Shown here in pieces: positions 50,806 to 62,186 of a stretch of DNA of 64,000 nt (position 1 is the first letter of the stretch; each line of letters begins with the position of its first letter). Below the pieces are notes generated by a model, which searched no databases, was not told where the DNA came from, and saw only the letters and a program-made list of their open reading frames with translations. Source of the stretch: Heliocidaris erythrogramma. Its lineage: Eukaryota; Echinodermata; Echinoidea; Camarodonta; Echinometridae. The position numbers were made by a program, and so were the translations under genes. The stretch lies in assembly GCA_025617745.1 (NCBI GenBank), contig CM046858.1:52087925-52151924 (forward strand), read 5' to 3'.

Positions 50806-52872
50806 AAGGGTGCGTTTATGCTTACTTTTGAAGGCAGTTTTGAAACGCTCATCGTAAACGCAGTTCCACTGGGTATTGTTTATTTTTCCCTTCTCCAGGC
50901 GAATTCGGGCTCTGCGCAGCTGGGCTCGCAAACCTGCACTGTGCATGCTACGTTGACCCCGGGAGGGCAGGTCAAGTTGGGGCGCGCGCGCTTTTTCGAA
51001 ACTGCATGTATACTGTGATGTTTTCGTGTCGCAATCTCGCACTCGATTATAGCCTTTCTCGGTCTCGATTTACGGTTATTATTTCAGCTATTTACGTCTA
51101 TTATTTCGGTTATTACGTCCGTGGACTTCCTACCATGGTGGTAAAAACGAGAGCCGACCAACACTGTCACTGACCGGGTTCAAGTAATTACAACTGGCAG
51201 TCTCACCCATCTCAACATTACGTTAAAATAGATTTACCACAAAATATCGTTTCGATACAAACATAAATCTACCTTTATTCTGTTGATTTTGTCCCTGCAC
51301 GCTTGCCCGGTTCTCCTTGGAAACCCTGCAGCCACAAGCTGGTCTGCCAATTTGTCATAGGCCTATATGGGTTTGTTCCTCGTCCAATTCATCTTGTATT
51401 TCAGGTTCGGACCAAGCGAGGAGAAAGGCCTTCACTTTCTCTTCGCTGTAGCTTGAGCCCTTGACACTCATTTCAGCACAATGATATAAATATGGAAGAA
51501 GTACTAGTATTATTAAAAAAACCTGTTAGATCTTGCTCGGATGACGTGATGCGCATGCCTTAAGCTTGAGGGGGAATGAAAGGCGACAAACATTAGCTTA
51601 TAATCATGTAGATAATTGTCAGCATATTACAAATATCTTGAAATTACTCCTATTTGATTGTTTAAGCAGGAGAACAATACACATTACACCATGGAGGCTG
51701 CCATTTTCTTTACAAAGTAATGTCAGATAATGTGAGATACCCAATGACATGTATACTACATGCGATGACACTCATGATCACCTGTGGAATGCATGGCACT
51801 GAATTTTTCTCAAGTTGTCAAGTACATTCAAATGAAGATACCTTTATTCTGTCATATCACCTAATTGTGTCAAAATATTTGGTTCAGCTGTTTCACAGGT
51901 GGGGCAGTTTCTTTTGTTAAGCAGGATTTGGCATGCACATGCTGTTTTTTGGTCAGACAAAGGTTTGTCAATTCTTCAAAGAAGTGACAAAGACCTACAT
52001 ACATTTGCTCCTAGATATCACCTGTGTGAGACGCTGGGGGTACCAAGATGATAATAATAATCATGTTTTATTTACCCAGGGTAACCACTTCAGTTATCAA
52101 ACTGCTCTTCCAGCGGGCCCTGCATAACATACTATTACCCTTCTCCATTCTAATATGCCGAGTGCCTGGCTAGGAGGCAGAAGGTCCCATTATTGAAGTC
52201 TTTGGTATGACTCGGCCGGGGTTCGAACCCACGACCTCCCGTTCATGAGGAAGGCGCTCTAACCAACTGAGCCAACATGCCATGGCTGTCATTTTGCATT
52301 GGTCGCTTTAGTTCTATTCATTATGCAACATCATATCCATTGTGTACAGGTAAATGGACATGAACTCATATGACATCACAGTTTTTTTTTCAAAATGGCA
52401 GCCCCCATGGGCTACTATCTAGCAAAGAATCTGCAAATTTTAGATGGAGAGATTGTTCTCCTTACTGAGTAGTCAAATAAGAGTATTTTCAAGATATGTT
52501 GAACAGGGTGACAATTTTCCACAAGATTACCAGCTAATATTTGTTGAGTTTCATTCTCCTTTGCGGAAAAAAAAAAAGCATTGCATAATATTGTGCACCG
52601 TTAGCGGCACGCGGATTTTCACGTGAACTGGAAAGTAGCTTTATTATGACGTCATTTAAACGCGTTTACAAATGATCGTGCGGTTATGCTTCCCCAGAAA
52701 CCGTCTTTCTGGAGAAACGCCGATCGTAAACGCACCTTTTTGTGCGTTTACAATCGGCGTTTACGATCGGCGATTATACGAAATTGAGAAAGAACGCAGC
52801 TGTGTTTTGAACTAAACGGGTAACAATATCCTCACTCTGGCCTGAAAAAGGTGAGCATAAACGCACTCTTTA
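50806..52872. mobile_element. ~2.07-kb inverted-repeat element, GTGCGTTTATGC ends
   Basis: AAAGGGTGCGTTTATGCTTA near 50807 faces GGTGAGCATAAACGCACTCTTT near 52872. TTTTGAAACGCTCATCGTAAACGCA-type words near the left end face CGGCGTTTACGATCGGCG words near the right end. No ORF of note. The interior includes the SINE at 52060-52285. The terminal repeats are imperfect, so the element is old or has composite ends. Confidence 0.65.
52060..52285 (-). mobile_element. tRNA-derived SINE, minus strand
   Basis: The minus strand reads TGGCTCAGTTGGTTAGAGCG (box A) and GTGGGTTCGAACCCCGGCC (box B) in tRNA-like spacing. It then has a body of ~130 bp and an ATT-rich tail near 52050. The acceptor stem does not pair, so this is not a working tRNA. 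Confidence 0.85.
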
Positions 52873-53689
52873 GTCTGATTGCTCTTTTAATAACACCGAG
52901 GCCTCAATATTTTCAAGGTAAGGGGAAATATCACTGCTTAAAGATAAAGTGGAGTTCTGGTCATGAGATTGAATCGCGAAACAAACTGTCTCAAAGTAAT
53001 TGGGAAAGGTTGATTATAAAGCACATAAGAATTTGTGTACGCTGTAAGGTTCAGGAATCACCAATATGATAAGAAATTGACTCAATCCTGCTGAGAGTCA
53101 CCGTGTACCGCCGTGTACTGCGGAAATGTGTATATGGGACTACACCCAAATGTTCGGTCCGAATATTTCAGTTATTCCTTGTCATGTCATATTTTGAATT
53201 TGAGGGCATTTGAAGAGCAATCCTTTCCAGGGAACATTTTCACTGTGATAATCTCAAACTAACATAAAAAGAATGAGAATGCTCACAAATTATTTTTTAC
53301 CATTCCCACAACTTAATCTTCCCTTTTACTTAATTTAACACTTCGGAATACCACTGGCCACAAAAAGTACGACTCTGTTTAATCATATGACAAAAAACTA
53401 ATTTTATATCGGTGAGAGAATAAAAAAGTGCCTCTTTAAATGAAACAAACTTGTATGTGAATCATCGAATTCCCAAAGTTGTAATAATATTTTCGCCTGT
53501 GGATTTTATCGTATGTAGTAGATGTGTGAAGCCATTTTACCCATCAGGATGTGGTCAGTGCTCCTAAACAAAATACAACATTCGATATAAGAAAACGAAG
53601 GCCTATAGTTTGCGGACACAAAGATAAATAGACAGAGAACGGACCGAGGCCATTCGATGGCGCTTTTCAAAGTAATGCCCCATCTTCAC
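52873..53689. other. No feature seen
   Basis: AT-rich, no coding sequence or clear repeat recognised. Confidence 0.4.
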
Positions 53690-56600
53690 TTTTAGTAGCC
53701 CTAAATTAGGGTTCATCTGTGAAAAAAAAAATTATGAAAGCAAATTTCAACTGATTTTAGTAGGTATGGGTATCAGCATTTACCAAAAAAAAGTTAGGTG
53801 GGATAGGGGTGGGGAAAGTGCTTTTTTTAGGGGTCAAAGGTCATTGACCTTTGCTGGAAACATGAAAAAATGTATGTCATGTATAAAATATATTATGTAG
53901 ACGATTTTGGTGTCAAAATGCTCAGAAGTATAAAAGAAGAACACTCAAAATAAAATTTGACTCCGATGACCAAGTCGTGACCTCCAACTTAAGGTCAAAG
54001 GTCAAGAACGAAAAATATCACCTGAAATCGCCCCAAATTAGCCATTTAACACTAGTCTGTGAAGATAAAATGTTATTGAAGCAAATTTCGACTGATTTAA
54101 GTAGTTATGGGCATCAAAATTAACGGGAAAAAAAAGTTAGGTGGGATAGGGGGTGGGGGAAAGTGTTTTTTCTAGAGGTCAAAGGTCACTGACCTTTGCT
54201 GAAAAAACGAAAATTAGATCTGAAGTATAAAATATGGTATGCGGATTTCTTTGGTGTCAAAATGCCCAGAATTGTAAAAGAAGTACACACAAAATAAAAG
54301 TTGACTCCAATGTCGTGACCTCTAAATTGAGGTCAAAGGTAATATCACTTAAAATCAATGCAAATTATCCGTATGTCACAAATCAGTGAAGAAAAAATCA
54401 AGAAAGCGAATTTAAACTGATGTATTAACACCCCTCCCCCCCCCCCCCCATAGGTTAGGTTGCATAGGGGTGGAGAAAGTCCCATTTCCAGGGATCAAAG
54501 GTCAATGACCTTTGCTGAAAACATGAAACTCTGTATATCTCGGGAATGAATTATGGTATGCGGATTACTTTGGTGTCAAAATGCACAGAACTGTAAAAGA
54601 AGTACACACAAAATAAAAGTTGACACCGATGACCTATTAATTTGTGCCCTTTAAAATAAGGCCAAAGTAAAAAACCAAAATAAGCCTTTCACTTAAAATC
54701 ACATATTACTTACTATGTTAACCAATCTACTGACAAACATTTAAGCAGAAATTTTGAATTTACCTACACACATTAATATTTAGATATAGGTGATTGGTAA
54801 ATTCTTTTCTGGCCAGCTTGGGCTCAAAGGTCATATAATCTCTTCGGATATGCATTATCTGCGAGACAAAATATGATTATAGAGTATCTTTTTTCTCAGG
54901 TGCGCAAAACTGTGCTGTAATGAAAAGTATTTAATCTGATGGTCAGAACCAAATGTTGATCCTTCCTTTTTTAGGTCAGAGGTCAAAATAGTTGGTTTCT
55001 TCTTTGTCACGATTTTCTCTTTCCACTGTTAGAGTACCGTCTTCTACACTTTCCACATTCAGCAACGCATATCATGCCAGATTTAAGGCAACATCATTTC
55101 AGTGTTTGACACTGCTAATCAGCTGATTGACAGCTACAAGTTCATCTGAGGATGTTTTTAGAGTGATATCACCTAGTATTGGTCTTGAGTTTCTTGTGAA
55201 ACTCCCATCCTCTTTTAACAGGGTCAATAATTACTGTATTTGGATTCTTTCACACTGCAACCTATTAATGAATGCGGGTTTTTAGAGTTTTATGTTGCTT
55301 TTCTGTAGGGGTAGTCTATCAGGATCGAGTTTTCTTTTTGCAGCTTGCTTCTAAAATTTCAGTAAGTGATTCTTTTTTAAAAGAGTATCCTCACAATCTT
55401 TATTCCAACTTGTCTGATTTCTAAGGGATTTGAGGAAAGGATGAAACAGGAGGGCAACCGTTGTGTGTCCATGAATACAGGAGACCGTGTCATATCCCCT
55501 AGTCATAATTGAATGGAAGAAGAACTTTTTTTTTCTTTTTAGTGATGTTAATTTTTGAAATGTCGTAGAATTAACCCGAAATGAAGATTCCCGTGTTTGT
55601 GGCTAATGAAAAGAACAAAGGAAATGTAAAATCATATCTACAGAGATGGCATGCCACCACATCATTCTACACCAAGCGAAAAATGATGGTTACACATTGA
55701 TTGTAGAGAATTAAATTGATTTAGTATATAGATAGTGTTTACGCCAGTAGTTGTTATTGTTACCCAATAAACCGATGTTTTGGCCTTTCTCATCTAACAT
55801 CGGCAAAACAAATGTACAAATTTTACTTGCAATCAGAAATGAATGCATGGCCTCAACGATATTTCAACAAATGACATCACTAACAGAGATGAATTTCTTT
55901 TTAGCTATGCCTATATAGTCTGGAAATGGTTCGGTCCTCTCTGTTCATGGACAAAAATAAAGGTTATACCCTCTACAAATTAATACTTATTTCCTGTATT
56001 TTCATAAACACACTTCCTTATGCTGAACTTCAAATTACTCAGAAATAAACAACTTTGATTAAAGGCTGGCATATCACTTATGGTTGTGGGGATACTAATT
56101 TCTTTTCTGAAATTTTAGAAGCTAGTAACAAAAGGAAGGATCGACTCTGACAGACTACCCCTACGCAAAATGCAACAATTAACATAACAACCTCTCTGTT
56201 TTCATCGGCAGATCGGGGTATGAAAGCAATCATTGACCCTGTTGGAAAAAGATTGGATCCTTACAGATCAAAAGATGCTATTGGCAATTGTATCATTCCC
56301 CCAAACCTCCTCGAAGGAGAATTTGTGGTTACTGCCAGGAAGGAAATAAGTAGTGTCCAAAATAATTGGAATGTTGTTACATGTTTGCCATGATATATGT
56401 TGCTGAATGTGGAGTGTGTTGGACAGTGATCTAAGCCTCTATCGGTAGAGAGAAAAAAAATGCAAATGGCTAATGACGTAGAAGAAATCAACTAATTATA
56501 ACCAAACGTTTTTGTTTTAAAGCTTAAGAATCAGACTCCACCTGACCTTTGTCCTCATCTCGAAAGTTCGATTAAGATTTGGTTCTGGCCATCGGATTGA

Positions 56601-57540
56601 ATACTATCGTGTTATTGCAAAACATTTCTATTATTTTTGATCTTTGACCTTATTTTGGAGGTGAAGCTTTGATCATCGGAGACAACTTTTATTTTGTGTG
56701 CACTTCTTTAACAATTCTGAGCATTTTATCACGAAAATTGACCACATACCATATTTTATACTTGAGATATAATTTTTTCAGCAAAGGTCAGTGACCTTTG
56801 CATCTAATCATAGGACTTTCCCCATCCCTATCATATCTCACTTATTGGGGGTAATTTATGTTACCCGTATCAACTGGATATAGATGAAATTTGTTTTCAT
56901 ATTTTTTCCAGGAATCGGTGAGAAAGATTTATTTGGGGTGACATTTTATGTTTTTGACATTTTACCTCAATTTAGAGGTCACGACATGGTCATCGGAGGC
57001 AAATTCTATTTTGTGTGTATTTCTTTTACAATTCTGAGCATTTTGACACCAATATTGACCACATACATATTTGACCTCAAGAAAAAGCACTTTCCCCACC
57101 CCCTATCCCACCTAACTTTTGTGGTAGATGTTGATACCCATACCTACTTATATCAGTCAAAATTTGCTTTCATAAAATTTTATCTTCACAGACTAATGTT
57201 AAATTGCTAATTTGGGGTGATTTCATTGGATATTTTTTTTATTTTTGACCTTTGACCTTACTTTGGAGGTCATGACTTGGTCATCGGAGTCAAATTTTAT
57301 TTTGAGTGTACTTCCTTTATATTTCTGAGCATTTTGACACCAAAATCCTCTACATACAATATTTTATACCTGAGATACATTTTTTCATGTTTTCAGCAAA
57401 GGTCAATGACCTTTGAACTTTAGAAAAAGCACTTTCCCCACCCCCTATCCCACCTAGCTTTTTTGGGGTAAATGTTGATACCCATACCAAGTAAAATCAG
57501 TTGAAATTTGCTTTCATAAAATATAATTTGGGGTTACTAT
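53690..57540. mobile_element. 3.85-kb fold-back element with tandem ~320-bp repeats in both arms
   Basis: The left arm (53690-54700) holds about three direct copies of a ~320-bp unit with GCAAATTTCAACTGATTTTA, GGTGGGATAGGGGTGGGGAA, GGTCAAAGGTCATTGACCTT and TGGTGTCAAAATGCTCAGAA. The right arm (about 56560-57540) holds about three copies in inverse order and orientation. The 1.9 kb core shows weaker inverted blocks and no ORF. It is a fold-back type element. Copies differ by roughly 10-15%. Confidence 0.85.
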
Positions 57541-58591
57541 TTCCCGAATTTTGTTCGTGTCAATGATGGAATTATTCGTGGCAGCGTGCGGGAGGATGCT
57601 GGAGGATGCGGGCCAGTGTTTGAAATGCGTGACAGAAAATCAAACATGTTTAATTTTTTGGCACGACAAAATTATTTGGCAACATTCGTGAACACCCCGT
57701 GAACTTTACGCAACTTAATCGCAAACTAGCCGGGTCAGTGCGTGCCAGTTCGTGCCATCGGCAAAGTGGCTCGGATGTTCCGGACTAGCTCACAACTAGT
57801 TCACGAATAAGTTGCTCAAAATCTGTGCACTCGTTACGCAGACTCCCCGCACAGTTTTCGCATAACATGCGCATAGTCTACGCATGTAGAATATGTGATC
57901 AAAACACGTGGTCGTTTCGACTGATCTCTACATAAGAAATCTTTAGCTTTCTCTCCTTAAATTGGCAGCAGTTACTCTTTATTTCACTCCTACATAGTTT
58001 TAATTTTTTTTTTAAATGTTTATTAATTGAACCAGTGTGAATGAAAATTGCAAACTTCAGCAGAAAATTGCCAATTGTACACCAGAATAGTGATTGGGCC
58101 TATATAATTCACTGCGTTGCCAATTACAAGACTGTAATGATTAGTGTCAGATAAATAGATCCGATCATGAACGGCACAATGTACTGCACTGAAAATAAAC
58201 TTAACCATTTCTGGGACTTTTTATCCTTTTGCGAATGTATATTTTGTAATTCCTAACAGTATCTATCAACAGATTTCCAAAAACCTCGCTGATAGGACAC
58301 ACTGTTCTAATCCAGTCGATCCCGAACAGTCGTGAAAATGAATGACGAATTGATGCGTGAACAATGATTAACCGTGGCGTAAACATGGCAATAATGCGGG
58401 CCTGTGCGGGACCAAATTTCGGGCAAGTGTAAATGGGGCATAAGTTCCCTATTCAGCATTCTTCTACTCGTTTTCGTCTGTGCTACTCTACTCAATAAGG
58501 AGCTTTCGAAATAGGATGGTAGGTCGGAGCACAACGCAAGTCCCCTTGAACGCTTCTTCTGTTCTCCTGGTTTTCAGGACGGTATTCAGCC
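57541..58591. other. No gene; CG-richer flank
   Basis: 57560-57900 is richer in GTGCGxG words (GCGGGAGGATGCTGGAGGAT). A similar ATGCGGGCCTGTGCGGG word at about 58393 hints at an old inverted repeat. No coding sequence. Confidence 0.35.
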
Positions 58592-60404
58592 AAAATAGCG
58601 TCCGGTCTGTGAAAAGGACGGAGCGGTGTATTTTGCGAAATATATCAACTACCCACGCACGCACAGTGCAGTGCACTTCATGTGACAGCTATTTTTTTAC
58701 GACATGCACATAAAGTATATAATAGACATTGAATCTTGTAGTTCTACAGAAATATAGAACAGGGAAAACAAGAAATACGTTAGGAAAGAGAAGAGGATAG
58801 ATTAAAGGAAAAACAAAGAAATACATAAGGAAAGAGAACTGAAGAGGATATTTAAAAAAGGGAAAAACATAGAAATACATAATGAGAGAGAAGAGGACAG
58901 ATTAGAGGAAAAGCAAAGAAATACATAAAGAGAAAGAAGAGGATAAATTAGAGGAAAAAGACAAAAATAACTTAACACTTTTTTTAGGCGGAAAGTTAGT
59001 TCGACGCCCGAACTGCTTTTCAATTATTTGGATGCAATACTCCACTGTATGTAACAGGGGTGGGCGCAGGGAGGAAAGCTCTGACGGTATTAGCAAATTT
59101 GAGAGAAAGATAACGGTTAGTAGCAAACAATTTGTTTAGGCGGAAAGTTATAATTCGACGCCCTGACTGCTTTTCAATTATTTGGACGCAATATTGCACT
59201 GTATGTAACGGGTGTGTGCGCAGGGAGGGATATCCCTCTTCCCGCGCGCGAAAATCTTGACGTTTTAGTAAATTTTGATTGAAAGATAACTCATATGTTG
59301 ATTTTTTTCCGACCCCCAATTGCAAGAAATGTGGTTTGTAAATAAATAATAAACATATTGAAATAAAGGTTTCATCAATTTTAGCAAATAAAATGGATTT
59401 TTTTTGCCTAAAATGTACCCTGGATTATTGCCCTTATTAAGCCAGATTTTATCAAACAGACCGATAAACATCGAAGTGGGGTTGACCTGCTATGACGTCA
59501 CTGGGTAGAGTTGATCAATTGTGACCAAACGCGACGGTTTCAGGGGGAAGTCGCAAAATTGCAAATGTCAGTTATCATGTGTTCTAGAATCTCTGGTTAA
59601 TAACCTTTAAATGATGTATAACATGGATATATTACTAAAACAGAAGTCATTGTAAAAAGTGATTTAAAACATGAAAACGCTCCGCCAATGAATTTAAAAA
59701 ACGGAGAAAACGGTGCAAAACGAAAACAAGCTGCCCGTAGCTTGTTATGGTCCGTTGAGCACTTCCCTAGCAACGTCTCCCTTGAACTCGACCACGTGCC
59801 AAGGGCGCGTGCAACGTGCAAAAACCCGTAATTATGCAAATTGTATGTAAATTACGTTAGGTAACAATGAGCGTACACCAGCCAGTGTGGGCGGTTTACT
59901 TAGTACATGTATATGCACAGACATTTAATTTTGCACACGGCCGCAACCTCGGGCAAAAGAACTGTCGACGTCGACTGCTGGGGGCTGCTCTAGAGCTATT
60001 AGTCCCATCTATAGATGTACGTGTAGAGTACCGATAGAGTGCGTCGCATCAAAGCTTATCTCATCAATACTTGAAAGAAAATCAATTCTACATCACATCG
60101 CGCACCGTAGATCTAAATCAAGGTTTAATTTCACATAAGAGAGTACACCAAAAGAGGATTTTTCTCCACAGTTTCCGCAAAATGGGAGGAAAACATTGCT
60201 GTTAGTGTTACGGAACGGGCAACAGCGATTCACGCGATATTTTGGGAAAAGGCACGATCTTGCTGGGGGTGTTTTTCATCCCTTTCCCGAAACCCAAGAT
60301 AAATATGGACAAAATAGATAAAAATATGTGGTCGAAATGACTTTGGAATAGACCGAATCACCAAGGATACCTAGATCTGTTCCAAGCATTTTATGGGAGG
60401 AAAC
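58592..60404. repeat. ~1.8-kb direct repeat, copy 1
   Basis: Matches 62187-64000 at an offset of 3595-3596 bp with only about 1-2% differences. It contains a purine-rich tract of ~45-bp units (58765-58975, AGAAATACATAAxGAAAGAG) and a ~155-bp tandem pair (58985-59260). The rest is low-coding sequence. It extends at least to where copy 2 is cut by the window end. The true right border is unknown. Confidence 0.95.
58985..59270. repeat. ~155-bp tandem pair within the direct repeat
   Basis: GGCGGAAAGTTAGTTCGACG followed by CTGCTTTTCAATTATTTGGA and CACTGTATGTAACAGGGGTG is repeated once about 155 bp on with moderate divergence. The same pair is present in copy 2 at about 62583-62870. Confidence 0.85.
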
Positions 60405-61078
60405 GGCCCGATCATCGAACATCCCCTCTCCATTCCAGCTGCAGTCACCGAGCTTGAGCGACAAATTGCCACAAAACCTCTGCGGTCTCCGCCCCGAAAG
60501 CGGTTGTTGGAAACTCCGCCTCTGCCTCCGAGTCCAAAGAGACACAGGCAGTTCATATAGAAGAAATTCAAGACATGCAAGATGTTCCCCCGAATGTTCC
60601 CCTGGATGTTCCTGTCCACAATTTTGTGGATTCTGTCAAGTGGGGGAGGGGGAGGGGGGCAGTATATGAATTACAGGACCCATGCTTTATAACTTTTCAT
60701 AACTTTTTTATTTTTACGGAAAGTAGTTTGTACTTAAAATTTTGAGGCAATAGATGAGTACAAGTGTGGGTGAGGGGGGTGGGGTGTCTATCGCATATAG
60801 GCCTACAAGTAGTTATTCATCATACTTTCTTATTTGTATTCTTTGTTATTACAGACTTTAGTGGGACAATGTGGGAAACTCAACTTTCTTTCCATCAATA
60901 CTGTACACGTAACTTTGTTACACATATTTTGAAGCTATAGCATTTCTTATTGGGAGATGAAATAATAAACAGTGTGATTACATGACATCATCACAGACAT
61001 CCTCAAATGATTTATAACATTTGAGTTTTTTCCTGTCATAATCAAATACGGTAGTTGAAAATATCGAATAATCCAAAC
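60405..61078. other. Spacer between direct repeats, no gene seen
   Basis: G-rich stretches at 60640-60660 and 60765-60785. Otherwise nothing recognised. Confidence 0.4.
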
Positions 61079-61315
61079 TCAGGAATGTCTGAGAAGTCTC
61101 TCGTATATCCTGTCAGTATCGTTGGGTCCGGGCATCCGGCTCGCGAGAGTTTCTCCCGCAACGTACCGGCGGTATCTACCTGGGTGAGATCGGGGTCCAC
61201 GGAAGTCACCGACAGCCGTCGCAAGTTTGACAAGTTTTTCCTTATTATACCCGCTCGTACTCACACCTCTTTGTCTCAAGAAGTCTGTCAAATCTCTGAC
61301 TGTCCAATCCTTCAC
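61079..61315 (-). CDS. SAP-domain coding fragment
   Basis: The minus strand reads KDWTVRDLTDFLRQRGVSTS then GYNKEKLVKLATAVGDF. This is a good SAP (DNA-binding helix-extension-helix) motif: the WTVxxLxxFLxxRGxxxxGxKxxLVxxA pattern is complete. No ATG is available at the start (the frame opens at a GTG just after a stop), so it is an internal exon or a broken gene. It ends after ERLLRHS. SAP modules of this type often stand at the N-terminus of multi-copy, mobile-element-like proteins. It lies in the 1.78 kb spacer, so it may be duplicated outside the window. Confidence 0.5.
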   Translation of the reverse strand: MKDWTVRDLTDFLRQRGVSTSGYNKEKLVKLATAVGDFRGPRSHPGRYRRYVAGETLASRMPGPNDTDRIYERLLRHS

Positions 61316-62186
61316 TCACTGACTTGACCATGAACTGGAAGTCGATGCCATTGTAAGAAATTATGACATAGTCACTATCGTCGATAACAGCTAGGGAGAG
61401 ACGCGCATTGACTTTGCATGGAGATCGGGCAAAATCCAAGATGGCGATCGGTCAAAGCTTGCCCGAGTTAGTAACAGTAACTAGGAAGTAGGGGGTGATG
61501 ACGTCATCGCGTAAACCGCCCTATTGTCACCCTCATGACGCGAATTTCGCTTAGAATTCGGTTCCCGTTTGTGAAGGCATGCTTATCAGAATACTGAAAG
61601 CTATGCTTTTGTTCTATAGGCGGATCACGGGGAGGTAAGGGGTATTGAACGGCGGTATTGATGGCCCTTTCTCTGCCGTTTTAGCTTTTACGAAGATAAC
61701 ACTGATCCGGAAGCATTTTATTATTGAAATTCTTTTCACGTGGCACAGCCCCGCTCCATTGAGACCTCTACAAACACAATCGCCCAATCCCGGATTTTAG
61801 ATCACCTTTTTTCTCCTTGCCTCATATTTTCAAAAAGCAAAATCTATGGAATCTCTTGCCAGATATAAATTATGCTAACAAGGACAAGACCCCATGCAAT
61901 AATTAATTTATTTATTAATTTCTTGGGGCAATTTTATTTGGAATCTTTGACAATTTAAATAGATTATGAAAAAGGAGAAAAAGTGAGCACTGAATACCAA
62001 GACAGTCTCGAAATTCTAAGTTATTTTTTTGTTTATCACAATAACTTTTCTTCCATCAAACCACTAGCAATATTCAATAATTTTACTGCCATGTTTCTTT
62101 CATCACATGCTAGGTATTACCAATTGTATCGTCACTTTGTAAGGTTATTTTTGAATTAATACTTGAGGTTAAGTTAGGTTAACTAT
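61316..62186. other. No feature seen
   Basis: AT-rich from 61800 on. An ATTAATTTATTTATTAATTT tract lies at about 61900. No gene. Confidence 0.4.

Noticed and set aside
52203-52275. tRNA gene
   Set aside because: Box A and box B are good, but the acceptor stem does not pair and a SINE body and tail follow. Called as a SINE.
58689-59126. Leu/Phe/Ser-rich membrane-like frames on the minus strand
   Set aside because: They are translations of the purine-rich ~45-bp tandem repeat and recur identically in the second copy of the direct repeat.
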